A stretch of DNA of 64,000 nucleotides from Archaeoglobus sulfaticallidus PM70-1 (GTDB lineage: Archaea; Halobacteriota; Archaeoglobi; Archaeoglobales; Archaeoglobaceae). The notes below the pieces were generated by a model. That model saw only the letters and a program-made list of their open reading frames with translations, did not search any database and was not told where the DNA came from. Made by a program: the position numbers and the translations under genes. The DNA lies in NCBI RefSeq assembly GCF_000385565.1, contig NC_021169.1, forward strand, positions 868,001 to 932,000, written 5' to 3'. Below, in pieces: positions 22,709 to 31,996 of the stretch (position 1 is the stretch's first letter; each line of letters starts with the position of its first letter).

Positions 22709-25700
22709 ATGATCTAAATGCGAGACAGGGAAATTTCGAAATTGATTTTGATGGAAATAGTGGTATTTCTTTAACTGATTTACCTTTTAATCGAAAGATA
22801 GAAACCAAGCGTTATTTGGACTCTTCAAGATGGTTTCCGATTGATCAGGCTTATGTTTTAGATATTGAGTCTTACAGATTGAATGCAAAGGTAAGGAGCA
22901 TTCAGCTTTATGATATTGAGAAAAAAACAGTTCATTTTTTTGCTCATGCTGAGATTGATGAAGCTGTAAAGGCAAGAATTTATGAAGAAATAAAGGGTTA
23001 CGGGATTGAACTTAACTTTTATCTGTTCAATTCAGAAAAGGAGCTTATTGAAAGTTTTTTTGAATTTCTGAGAAAAAATCCAAAGCATTTGATTGGTCAT
23101 AACATTGCACATTTCGATTTGGGGTTACTCAATCAGAAAAGGCAGAAATATAAGATCGAAGGCTTCAGATTCTTTGCTCATAATGTAGGAGCCGGTGAAA
23201 AGGAAGTAAGGTTGTATTTCTCCTATTCGGTTGATAATGATTCTAAAAGGGTTCCGTATGATGAGCGTTTTTTAATAGTTGATACATTATATATTTCGTT
23301 CACATTAAATTTACCTTCAAGACTTGCAGATTTAGCGTTAGATTCACCGTTTCCAAAGAAAGAGATAGACTATTCTGAGTTTGAAAAATCGTTATTGGGT
23401 TATGAAGCGGTCATATATTCTATTTTTGATGTTTTGAGCATTCCATATGTCTATAGTGAGCTAAAGAACAGAATTTATGATTTAACTTTGCAGTATTTGA
23501 AAGTCGAGGAAAAATCAAGTCAGCTCTGTTTTGAACATGTTTGGGAAAAAGGAACTGGAGCTTTAGCAGAAGCCTATCTTAGAAAGCTGATCGGAAGGGT
23601 TAAACCCTTTGTTTCAGATCATCAGACAAAATATTTTGGAGGTATAACGAGGGATTGGGTTAATGAGAAAGTCTTTCCTTCAGATGGCAGGGTTATAAGA
23701 AATCTTGATTTCACCTCTGCTTATCCTTTTGCTGTTGCCTATCAGGGTGTTCTTGATATTCTGAATGGCGATTTTGAGGAGTATGTTGATGTTAAGTTTG
23801 ATGAAGAGATTTATAACGAACTGTTATATTCGGCGGTTTTGCGATTTAAAGCTAAGAAAACCATGTATGTGATAATTGAAGTCGATAGAGAGAAAGACAA
23901 AATAAAAACTGTTAATGGAAAGAAGCAATGGGACATAAGCAATGCTTTTGGAATCGGTTATATTCGTTCATTTGATGGCATGGAGAAAGTTCAGGATATG
24001 CAACATGAGTTTGCCTTTTTAAAAGTGCAGAGAGGAGAGCACTTTATTTTAACTAAGGCTGAGTATGAGATGAACAGAGCATTTAATTCAGATTTTGATA
24101 AATTTGTTTTACCGTTGAAAATCGAGTATGGGCTGACTGCAACAAGGAAAGATAAAAGCCTTGAATATTTGAGTTTGTATGGACTCAGAAAGGAACTGAA
24201 GAAAAAAGGTGATCCCTCACAGGTTGCTTATAAGGTTCTGCTAAACTCATGTTATGGAAAATTAGCGGAATCAGAGGGAGAATGGTACAACAAGGCGTGT
24301 GCTTCAGCAATCACATCCTTTGTTAGAGCAATGCTTTTCAAGTGTTTAATGAAAGCTAAGGAGCTTGGTGTTCAGGTTTTGTATTCCGATACTGATTCAA
24401 TGTATGTTAAAGCCACAGAAAAGCAGATTAGATTATTACAGGATTATTCAAATAAGCTCAATCCATTACCCAAGGAGCTGTATGGAGAAGACAATCTGAA
24501 GGATGAAGGGGAAAACATAATCTGTTTTTTTGCTACAAAGAGAAAGCGGTACACAAAGGTCATTGAAAACGAGGATGGAAGTATAACGGTGGTTATTAAA
24601 GGCGGTTCCCATAGGGACATAACTTGGAGGCATATCCTCTTAAATCTCTGTTTGCTAACAGGTGAGTTTGATGAGGAAAGGATTAAAGAGGTTTTAGCCA
24701 ATAAAGAATTTCCAGATTACTTTCATTTTAATAGAACAGATTTTGAAAGTCTTTGCAGAACAATTTATGAAAAATACAAGGGTAAAGATCTATCAGAGGT
24801 TTTTCCAGAGTTAAAAACCAAAAGAGCGATTATAACCCTTTCAAGGATGATCAATTTGAGGAGAAAAAGCAGTTACAAAGAAGGGCTTTATCACTATTAT
24901 GCCGTTCAGGCTTGGCAAAATGAGGTTTGGAGAAGGGATCTTTTAGAGCATGGTTATGATGAATACGATAGATTTTTGGAGCTTAAAACCTATTTAAGTG
25001 ATTTAAAGGCTGAAAAGAAAAAGTATGATAGGTTAAAAACCTCAAAGTGGCAACAATTTTACGAATTGTTAAAAAATGAGCTTTATGATGAAAGTTATGG
25101 TGAATGGTTTGCAGATAGCGGAATAGCTGAAGAATATGCTTATTATTTTAGACAGTTGGCTAAGCGTTTGAATTTCACGGTCATAGATCTGAAGAATAAC
25201 AGATTTTACTTGAGTCTATTTGAGAAACTAAAGGAGTATTCAGATTTGAGGGAATTGATTAATTCTATTTCTTCCGTTGTGGTTGAGGATTATCAGGATC
25301 CCGGTGAGTATTTGGCTTACCTGGATGATGAAATTTACAATGCTGAAACTAAACTGAAAGAGCTTGAGGCTAAGCTGAAGCGTTTGGAGAAAGAAGTTAA
25401 GAAGGAAAAACCATATATCGGTTTATTCTTTGAAGTGTGGAAGGGATACAGGTTTGAGGAAAATTACGATGATATTCTGGAAGATTCTGTTTTCAGCCTG
25501 AATTATGAGCTTTATGCGGTTCAACCTAAAATTGTACCTGTTATCTTTAACAGAGATTACATGGATGCATTATTCAAACCGTTAGAGATCGATACAATCG
25601 CATTCATTCTGAGAGAGGGTATAAATCTGCAAAGGCTTGACAATATCAGTAAAAAGAAGTTCACAAAGGCATGTTATGGTTTACCTCACAATGGAAAGGT

Positions 25701-26772
25701 CAGGCATGATGCTCTTGCTGATTATGCTCTCCATATCAGGTTAAGGTTGAATGGTTACAAAGAACTGGATGATATTGAGGTTCTTAACAAGGATAAAAAG
25801 GCGTATGCGAATACTGAGCTTTTCTTAACTCCACAAAGGATCTTTTATGGGGCATTTAGAATAAATAAATGGAGAATGTTGGAGGAGCAAACAGACATTT
25901 TTAAGGTCTATTATGTGGCAATAAAGCTTCAAAATCTGATGCGTCAGTTTATTGAAGATCAGTTCAGAAAAAATGGTGTTGAGGTTGAAATACCTCGTTT
26001 TTCAATTTGTTATCAGATCGATGTTAGTCAGAAATCAGATGAAAACTTTGCTTTTGAGGTCTATAAGGCAAAATGGGGAAAACCCTTTTACACTTGGTCT
26101 ATAAATAAAACTCAAGGGCTACAATTAACAAAGTATTTGGAATGGACAATTTACCCAAAAGCTGAATCGGTTAAGCAAAAGCTTGAGCATGAAGAGCTTA
26201 CAGAGAAGGAGAAAGAATATTTTCTAAAAGAGGCTGAAGAAGGATGGAGAAGTGAAATTAAATTTAAGCTAAAAAGGAACATTGACATTGTTCTGTCTTA
26301 TGCTTATGTTTTCAATGCGTTGGATCATAAAAGCCTGTTAGAGTTTGTTAAGCAGTCAGATAGCTATTATAACGGAGTTATGAATGCATTTAGAAAAGTT
26401 AAAACCGTTGAAGTAAAATTAAGCACAAGATATAATGGTATTTTTATATTTGGAAGAGATAAAGTTAAGGTCATGTGGTTGTCATGTGTGTTGATTGAGG
26501 GTCATATCTTGAAATCAAGTATAGGCAAACAACCCTTTGACCTTGACCCCCTTGAGGGTCATGGGTTTGGCGTTGAACAACGCCCCCCCCAGAATGCAAC
26601 GGGGCAGGATTTTGATGGGTTTATAAATGTGAAGTTGAAAGGGAAAGAACGGTTGGGTTGTATATGGCAGATTAGACAGGATGATAAGGAGTTCGTTAAT
26701 TTTGAGGTTAAAGAAATGAATAGGATAGAGAAATTAGAGAGAACAGGATATGTTAATTGTATTAGGGATTAA
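22696..26772 (+). CDS. Family B DNA polymerase, protein-primed/primer-independent-like, with 700-residue extension
   Basis: The 1358-residue protein has a complete 3'-5' exonuclease domain: Exo I D56-I-E58, Exo II H135-N-I-A-H-F-D141, Exo III Y241-x3-D245. The polymerase motifs follow: A D338-FTSAYP, B K513-VLLNSCYG, C D565-T-D567, and K615-RKRY. The A to B interval is about 175 residues, against roughly 75 in replicative PolB and about 134 in phi29, so TPR1/TPR2-type insertions are likely. Residues about 650-1358 match nothing I recognise. They include coiled coil (about 885-915) and a segment D966-T...H1004-DALAD1009 resembling the second half of a DEDDh exonuclease. It would replicate the element genome. 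Terminal-protein priming or self-priming is inferred from the insertions, not shown. Confidence 0.9.
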   Translation: MLSLDDLNARQGNFEIDFDGNSGISLTDLPFNRKIETKRYLDSSRWFPIDQAYVLDIESYRLNAKVRSIQLYDIEKKTVHFFAHAEIDEAVKARIYEEIKGYGIELNFYLFNSEKELIESFFEFLRKNPKHLIGHNIAHFDLGLLNQKRQKYKIEGFRFFAHNVGAGEKEVRLYFSYSVDNDSKRVPYDERFLIVDTLYISFTLNLPSRLADLALDSPFPKKEIDYSEFEKSLLGYEAVIYSIFDVLSIPYVYSELKNRIYDLTLQYLKVEEKSSQLCFEHVWEKGTGALAEAYLRKLIGRVKPFVSDHQTKYFGGITRDWVNEKVFPSDGRVIRNLDFTSAYPFAVAYQGVLDILNGDFEEYVDVKFDEEIYNELLYSAVLRFKAKKTMYVIIEVDREKDKIKTVNGKKQWDISNAFGIGYIRSFDGMEKVQDMQHEFAFLKVQRGEHFILTKAEYEMNRAFNSDFDKFVLPLKIEYGLTATRKDKSLEYLSLYGLRKELKKKGDPSQVAYKVLLNSCYGKLAESEGEWYNKACASAITSFVRAMLFKCLMKAKELGVQVLYSDTDSMYVKATEKQIRLLQDYSNKLNPLPKELYGEDNLKDEGENIICFFATKRKRYTKVIENEDGSITVVIKGGSHRDITWRHILLNLCLLTGEFDEERIKEVLANKEFPDYFHFNRTDFESLCRTIYEKYKGKDLSEVFPELKTKRAIITLSRMINLRRKSSYKEGLYHYYAVQAWQNEVWRRDLLEHGYDEYDRFLELKTYLSDLKAEKKKYDRLKTSKWQQFYELLKNELYDESYGEWFADSGIAEEYAYYFRQLAKRLNFTVIDLKNNRFYLSLFEKLKEYSDLRELINSISSVVVEDYQDPGEYLAYLDDEIYNAETKLKELEAKLKRLEKEVKKEKPYIGLFFEVWKGYRFEENYDDILEDSVFSLNYELYAVQPKIVPVIFNRDYMDALFKPLEIDTIAFILREGINLQRLDNISKKKFTKACYGLPHNGKVRHDALADYALHIRLRLNGYKELDDIEVLNKDKKAYANTELFLTPQRIFYGAFRINKWRMLEEQTDIFKVYYVAIKLQNLMRQFIEDQFRKNGVEVEIPRFSICYQIDVSQKSDENFAFEVYKAKWGKPFYTWSINKTQGLQLTKYLEWTIYPKAESVKQKLEHEELTEKEKEYFLKEAEEGWRSEIKFKLKRNIDIVLSYAYVFNALDHKSLLEFVKQSDSYYNGVMNAFRKVKTVEVKLSTRYNGIFIFGRDKVKVMWLSCVLIEGHILKSSIGKQPFDLDPLEGHGFGVEQRPPQNATGQDFDGFINVKLKGKERLGCIWQIRQDDKEFVNFEVKEMNRIEKLERTGYVNCIRD

Positions 26773-26808
26773 GTGAAAAAAAGGGGATTCTGGATGCTGA
26801 AAGTAATA

Positions 26809-26826
26809 AATCCCCGCGGGGCTATA
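26809..26826. repeat. attR core of the integrated element
   Basis: Exact 18-bp repeat of attL (AATCCCCGCGGGGCTATA), 37 bases after the polymerase stop and without a tRNA gene around it. It is followed by AT-rich host sequence with a 14-base direct repeat (TATAAATGATAAAT, twice between about 26823 and 26857). Confidence 0.93.
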
Positions 26827-27030
26827 AATGATAAATAATGATATATAAATGATAAATGTTTAATATAGAGGATGTGGTATCCCGAAATAAAACTCTCTAT
26901 CTCTTTCTACCAGCTTTTTAAGATTCAGAGGTTCATTTAGTTCAGAGCTAGATCGAGAGTTCTGTGATGTTGTATAATTACTGGAGATGTTAACTTGGCA
27001 CCACCATGTTGTGCCTGCCGAGTTTGTTGT

Positions 27031-27576
27031 CTATGATATCATAGAAATTTTTTTACGCAATAAAGGATTGAGCGCATAAACTTTCTTTGCCTTGCCAACT
27101 TCGATTCTCGATATTACAATACCTGAAACCTCAAATTCTTTTAATATTCGTTCAATTGTTCTGTAATCTGGAATTTTAGCGATATCATATTTTTTAAGGA
27201 ATTTTATGTAATCATTTATATGTTTTGATATTGGTTTTTTTGTTAAAGACTTCAACTCCTTAACAACTTCCCCATCGTGAAAGCTGTGTAGATTGATGAT
27301 GTCTTTCCAAATAAACGGTCTCAAATGATCCGGGAACTTCATTTTTTTTAACTTGACTCTCAGATTCCAGTAATTGGCATACCTTAACAGGAAAAGAATT
27401 ACATCTCTAGTCAGTAATGTTCGTATTTCATTCGGATTTATTGCTTTCTCCGACATGAGAAGAGCATACAAAACACTTTTTTCAGGCCCAGTCAATATCG
27501 TTAAGATTTCTGACGGTTCTATTTCCAGTTTCTCTATTTTTTCGATCGCTTCTATTATTGGTGATTCAACACTCAT
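27031..27576 (-). CDS. Winged-helix-like DNA-binding protein
   Basis: The 181-residue helical protein has two likely HTH segments: 'EILTILTGPEKSVLYALLMSEKAINPNEIRTLL'-type near the N-terminus and 'YRTIERILKEFEVSGIVISRIEVGKAKKVYALNPLL' at the C-terminus, the second being a typical winged helix. It lies just outside attR. It may be a chromosomal regulator or a leftover of an earlier integration at the same tRNA. No family is recognised. Confidence 0.65.
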   Translation of the reverse strand: MSVESPIIEAIEKIEKLEIEPSEILTILTGPEKSVLYALLMSEKAINPNEIRTLLTRDVILFLLRYANYWNLRVKLKKMKFPDHLRPFIWKDIINLHSFHDGEVVKELKSLTKKPISKHINDYIKFLKKYDIAKIPDYRTIERILKEFEVSGIVISRIEVGKAKKVYALNPLLRKKISMIS

Positions 27577-28543
27577 ATTTTATATTCACTTATAAGTTTT
27601 TAAACTTTTCTGATCATTTCCACCTTTTTTCCAAGTAAGAAAATCCAAACAAATACAAACAAAGAGCAATATTATAAAAATCTTGAAACCGGGGCAAAAA
27701 CTTTTGAAAATTGATCGGAACGGGAAAAATCTACCGTTCAGCTCTTGTTCTCCAAATATTCGGTCCATTCTACTACTTGAGGATTGTAAAACCGTCCTAG
27801 ATCCTATAAACGTGGAAGACACTTTTGACTCTTTTGAGGAAGAGGTAGAATAATGACAAACCGTGATAATTTCCAAGATGGACAAGATAATCAATTGGCT
27901 GAAGAAAAAGGGGTTGGAGAGGAGCATATCTTCGAATCAGCAAGAACTTTTTTCTGGCAGTTCATTAATCTGAGTGCAGCTCAACTTTTAGAGGCACTTG
28001 TAAAAGCAAGGCCATTTACTTGTGAGACTGAAGAGAGCTCGGTTTTTGTGTTGAGGAATGTAGGTTAAAGCTACCTTTTGCAGATAGGATCCTCTTGGAC
28101 ACAAATAGTACTCTCCTCTTTCAGAGCACTTCCGAGTTAAAGTAGCTGGAAAGTGTAAAATACTTCAGCTTAAGAAGTTCTTCAAAAAAGATAAGGTAGT
28201 GGGAACAATCATAAACCCAGCCAATTTTGATGAACTGTTCATAGAGTGCTATTACCTAACTCCAGATCCGCTCTTTAGTGTTGATGATGCGGCCAGGGTT
28301 TACACAGAATGGCTTGAGAGAGTCGAGTATGTAAAAACACCAATAGATCCTAAAATCGCTTAGAGGGAGTAATCCTTGAAATTATAACTAATTTCTTTGC
28401 TCTCAGCCTTTACAATTGGCAACAGAGCCTTCACGGCTTGGAGTGCTAAGATAGGAGAGCATTCTAACTAAAGCAACTTAACCTTATCGCTGAAGCCTTT
28501 TCCTTTTTAATTTTACCAGCTTTTCATTCACTCTGCACTAAAA
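27577..28543. other. Decayed region with gene remnants
   Basis: About 970 bases without a convincing complete gene. A 71-codon frame at 27853-28068 has no ribosome site and its sequence resembles nothing I know. A short alternative frame inside it reads 'DKIINWLKKKGLERS', like the start of a small helical protein. Readable pieces continue on the plus strand up to about 28470 (including 'NFFALSLYNWQQSL') but are broken by stops. Location beside an att site suggests debris from earlier insertions. Confidence 0.45.
28109..28363 (+). pseudogene. Remnant of an unidentified gene
   Basis: An 84-codon frame open from 28109 to the stop at 28361-28363 has good codon character ('HFRVKVAGKCK', 'NPANFDELFIECYYL', 'VDDAARVYTEWLE') but no start codon. 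A stop lies directly upstream at 28106. It appears to be the C-terminal end of a lost protein. The family is not recognised. Confidence 0.4.
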
Positions 28544-29725
28544 TCAAAGCAACACATAAATCACCCAAATGAGAGCAGCCTCAAGAATTACCGCCGGAAT
28601 CAGGTACCTGTACACCCCGTACAGCCTCGCATTGAAATACTGTGCCGTTAAAACTAAACACAGATGTAGAGGAGAGGTCATAACCCCGAGAAAACCGGAC
28701 CCAAACACGAGCATAACATTTTCGGGTATTATCTCGCCCACTCCAGTAAAACCTGTCAGCAAAGGTAACGCGACTGATGCATAACTGATCTCAACTCCTG
28801 TCGAGAATCCGATCAGGAAAGACATTATGAAAGAAGCTACGGGTACAGGCACGCTCCATTCATTCAGATGCTGGAAGAATATCTCTGCTGAGGATGTGGT
28901 TTCAATGAGGTTCTTGTAGATCATCACAGCAAAGATCAGGATGATTATGTTGAAGTCTATTGTCCTTCTGAATATGCTCCTAATCGCACCCCAATCGACC
29001 CTTTTGTGAATGAACAGCACCATATTGGCTATAACCAGAGTTAAGAGAAAATCAATTTTCAGTCCAATGGCTAGCACTGCCACAAGCAAGACCGGGTAGA
29101 AGGAATATATCAGCATCAGAAAGTCCTTCATGGTTGGCCTAAGTCTAATGCTGAATTTTTCAGAGAATGTCATGGCCATCCCGGATAAAATTGCTAGTAT
29201 GGCTATGGGATATGTTGCCATTACAACTTCAGCAAAACTGGATTTGAGCACAGCCACTCCAACAACAAAGCTCGGATACAGCGGCCAGACAGCAACCCAG
29301 AGATGCCTGAACCAGTAGTTTATGAATGTTGCCCTTTCAGGAGAGAGCCTGTACTCTTTAACGAGGCTGGCAATCATTATCGCTGAAATCAAAGCTCCTC
29401 CTGGCATTGGGAGGAATCCAACGATTAATGGGATCAGCACAACGCTGAACATTCCTGTCATTCTTGAAACCGAGTTCGTAAGCCCCTCGAAAAGCTTCAG
29501 ATACTCCATCGAGTATCCCAGAGTGAAGGCGAGAACAACTATTGTAACAATCCTCAAAGTTTCAGAATCCAGCACTGAAGAAATAATATGGCTGAAAACA
29601 TCTAATCCAAGGGTTAAAAATCCCAGAATAAAGGATCCCGCAAGGATGGCTACACTGATGTTGATAAATCTTATGAGCACGAGAATAAAAGCAATTGAAA
29701 TAAATAAGGCTAAAGAGGGATCCAT
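28544..29725 (-). CDS. DUF401-family integral membrane protein
   Basis: The 393-residue protein has about ten to twelve hydrophobic segments and the family pattern 'FLPMPGGALISA' near residue 105 and 'NYWFRHLW' near 140, both typical of DUF401, an archaeal and bacterial family related to ion-transporter superfamily permeases. The substrate is unknown. It starts at 29725, 16 bases from the MetRS stop, and is probably co-transcribed with metG. Confidence 0.85.
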   Translation of the reverse strand: MDPSLALFISIAFILVLIRFINISVAILAGSFILGFLTLGLDVFSHIISSVLDSETLRIVTIVVLAFTLGYSMEYLKLFEGLTNSVSRMTGMFSVVLIPLIVGFLPMPGGALISAIMIASLVKEYRLSPERATFINYWFRHLWVAVWPLYPSFVVGVAVLKSSFAEVVMATYPIAILAILSGMAMTFSEKFSIRLRPTMKDFLMLIYSFYPVLLVAVLAIGLKIDFLLTLVIANMVLFIHKRVDWGAIRSIFRRTIDFNIIILIFAVMIYKNLIETTSSAEIFFQHLNEWSVPVPVASFIMSFLIGFSTGVEISYASVALPLLTGFTGVGEIIPENVMLVFGSGFLGVMTSPLHLCLVLTAQYFNARLYGVYRYLIPAVILEAALIWVIYVLL

Positions 29726-29740
29726 GATTATCTTATGTGA

Positions 29741-31804
29741 CTATCTTATCTTGCTGCCCGGCTCGACTTCCCTATCCGGATGCAACAGCACTGGCTTACC
29801 ATTTATGTCTGCGGCGAGTATCATCCCTCTGCTCTCAACTCCCATCAGCTTTGCGGGTTTGAGGTTGACAAGAACTGGAACGAGCTTTCCTTCAACATCT
29901 TCTGGGCTGTATTCTTCAGCTATTCCGGCAACAACCTGTCTGATCTCATCACCAATGTCGATTTCGAGCCTCATAAGCTTTCTGCTTTTTTTGATCTTCT
30001 CTGCCTTCACTATTTTCCCTATTCTCAAGTCAAGCCTCTGGAACTCCTCATAGCTTATCTCTCTAGCCTTTTGATCTTTTTGTTCTTTCTGCTCTTCTTG
30101 CTTTTCTTGCTCTTTCTTTTGCTCTTCCTTGTCTTCATTCACTGAAATCTTATTTGCCTCTTCAGCCTTTTTTATCCTTTCCAGCATGATGTGCTGGAGT
30201 TCTTCTATCTTCTCATCTGGAATCTTCTGGAACGGTATTTTTGGCTTAGATATGACGAACTTGCTCACAGCCATGGCTGAATCGATCTTTTCTTTCTCAA
30301 TTTCCATACCGAAAACCTTTGAGAATTCCTTCATCGTTTTCGGAAGGACTGGATAGCTGAGCAGGACTATTGCTCTGGCAATCTGCAGGCATGAGGCAAC
30401 AACTCTCTTAGCCTCTTCAACATCCTTCTTTACGAGATCCCACGGCTGGGCATTCTGGAAGTAGTTGTTCCCGAAGCTTGAAAGCTCCATGAACGCATCG
30501 CTGACAACCTTGAACTCCCAATTAGCCAGCCCATTTTTAATCTTGTCCATCGCGGTTTTAATTGCGGAGAGGGCTTTTTCATCCACTTCTGCATCAATCT
30601 CAGCTTTCTCGCCCTCTCTGAAGTTCTTCCAGGCAAAGTATGTTACTCTATAGAGGAAGTTGCCGAGATTTGCTATGAGCTCGTTGTTTATCTTCTCACC
30701 AAAAACCTCCCATGAAAAGTTGAGGTCTTTCTGGTGAGATGTGTAGTTCACGAGGTAATATCTCAGAAAGTCGGTATTCAATCCCGATTTAAGGTAATCC
30801 TCCTCAAGCCACACAACATAGCCCCTTGTTTTGGAGAATGTTTTTCCATCAACCTTTACCATTCCGCTTGCTATCACGGATGATGGCAGGGCATATTTCG
30901 CACCCCTGAGCATTGCAGGCCAGAAGATGCAGTGGTGGTAAACAATGTCCAGCCCTATGAAGTGGATTATCTCCGCATCGCCATGTACCCATATTTTCTT
31001 CCAGTCGATGTTCTTGCTCTCGCAGGCTCTTTCGGTGAAGGATATGTAGCCTATTGGTGCATCGACCCACACATATACTACCAGATCCTCTCCAGGGAAT
31101 TTGACACCCCATTCGAGGTTTCTGGTTATGCACCAGTCCTTTAACTCCATCGAAACCCACTGCCTTGCATAGTTGAGGGCATTCTCAGTACCTCTAAGGT
31201 TGCTCAGGAAATCGAGCAGGAAATCTTTGAATTCCGTCAGCTTGAAGAAGTAGTGTTTCTGCTTCCTGAAAACTGCTCTGCTACCACAGATCTTGCATCG
31301 TGGCTCAAGTATCTCACCGGGCTCGAGATGCCTTCCACATCCCTGATCACATTCATCCCCTCTCGCTGTAGCTCCGCAATATGGGCAGATACCTTCAACA
31401 TACCTGTCCGGGAGGAATCTATCGCAGTTCGGACAGTAAGCCAGCTCTATTTCCCTTGGATATATGTATCCGTTGTCAATTAACCTCTTTACTATCTCCT
31501 GAGTTCTTCTGTGGTGGTATTCTTCATCCGTCCTTCCAAAATAATCGAATTCTATATCTATCTCCTTGAAGACTCTGTTGAAGTGCTCATGATATATATC
31601 AACAAGCTCTCTGGGCTTTAAACCCTCTTTTTCGGCATTAACGACGATCGGAGTTCCATGACAGTCACTTCCACAAACAAAGATGACTTCTTCACCAAAC
31701 ATTCTCATATATTTTACATAAACATCAGCAGGGACATAAGTCCTGAGATGACCTATGTGAGCCTTACCATTCGCATAGGGGAGACCGCATGTAACGAGCT
31801 TCAT
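29741..31804 (-). CDS. metG: Methionyl-tRNA synthetase with C-terminal tRNA-binding domain
   Basis: The 687-residue enzyme charges tRNA-Met. It shows the class I HIGH motif (PYANGKAHIGH), a zinc-binding knuckle region with several CxxC pairs (about residues 123-183, 'CPNCDRF', 'CPYCGA', 'CKICGS'), and the KMSKS equivalent 'KTFSKTRG'. The C-terminal EMAP II/Trbp-like OB domain spans about 581-687. It is joined by a highly repetitive Lys/Glu/Gln linker at about 557-580. In many archaea this OB domain is a separate protein, so a fused form is informative. The start ATG at 31804 has no clear leader. Confidence 0.97.
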   Translation of the reverse strand: MKLVTCGLPYANGKAHIGHLRTYVPADVYVKYMRMFGEEVIFVCGSDCHGTPIVVNAEKEGLKPRELVDIYHEHFNRVFKEIDIEFDYFGRTDEEYHHRRTQEIVKRLIDNGYIYPREIELAYCPNCDRFLPDRYVEGICPYCGATARGDECDQGCGRHLEPGEILEPRCKICGSRAVFRKQKHYFFKLTEFKDFLLDFLSNLRGTENALNYARQWVSMELKDWCITRNLEWGVKFPGEDLVVYVWVDAPIGYISFTERACESKNIDWKKIWVHGDAEIIHFIGLDIVYHHCIFWPAMLRGAKYALPSSVIASGMVKVDGKTFSKTRGYVVWLEEDYLKSGLNTDFLRYYLVNYTSHQKDLNFSWEVFGEKINNELIANLGNFLYRVTYFAWKNFREGEKAEIDAEVDEKALSAIKTAMDKIKNGLANWEFKVVSDAFMELSSFGNNYFQNAQPWDLVKKDVEEAKRVVASCLQIARAIVLLSYPVLPKTMKEFSKVFGMEIEKEKIDSAMAVSKFVISKPKIPFQKIPDEKIEELQHIMLERIKKAEEANKISVNEDKEEQKKEQEKQEEQKEQKDQKAREISYEEFQRLDLRIGKIVKAEKIKKSRKLMRLEIDIGDEIRQVVAGIAEEYSPEDVEGKLVPVLVNLKPAKLMGVESRGMILAADINGKPVLLHPDREVEPGSKIR

Positions 31805-31996
31805 GGCAGAAGGATTTGCAGGATGAAGATATAACTTTTTGGTTTATTGTCTGGCTTTTTGATGGTTAACCATGGTGAAGTTTTAATTCCTGCTCACTAA
31901 TTTATGCCAAGTATGCTAAAAAGTTTAAAACGTGGATCAGAAAGCAGGGATAAAACCCCAAATCCTTTTTATACCTCTAATACCTTAAATATAGCT

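Larger units (their letters stand above)
5590..26826 (+). mobile_element. Integrated virus-like element (about 21.2 kb) in tRNA-Gln
   Basis: The element is bounded by identical 18-bp cores, one inside the tRNA-Gln 3' end and one without a tRNA. Next to the tRNA is an uninterrupted tyrosine integrase, and at the far end a family B DNA polymerase. Between them lie a cluster of overlapping genes for membrane and secreted proteins with a P-loop ATPase, typical of enveloped archaeal viruses, and an accessory region. Host-type metabolic genes are absent inside. No major capsid protein, terminase or conjugation gene is recognised. A virus related in layout to pleolipoviruses or spindle-shaped viruses is the favoured reading. 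A plasmid or pipolin-like self-replicating element is the alternative. Confidence 0.9.

Noticed and set aside
22696-26772. Casposon, because family B polymerases with protein-priming features occur there
   Set aside because: No Cas1 homologue is present anywhere between the att sites, and integration is by a tyrosine recombinase in a tRNA gene.
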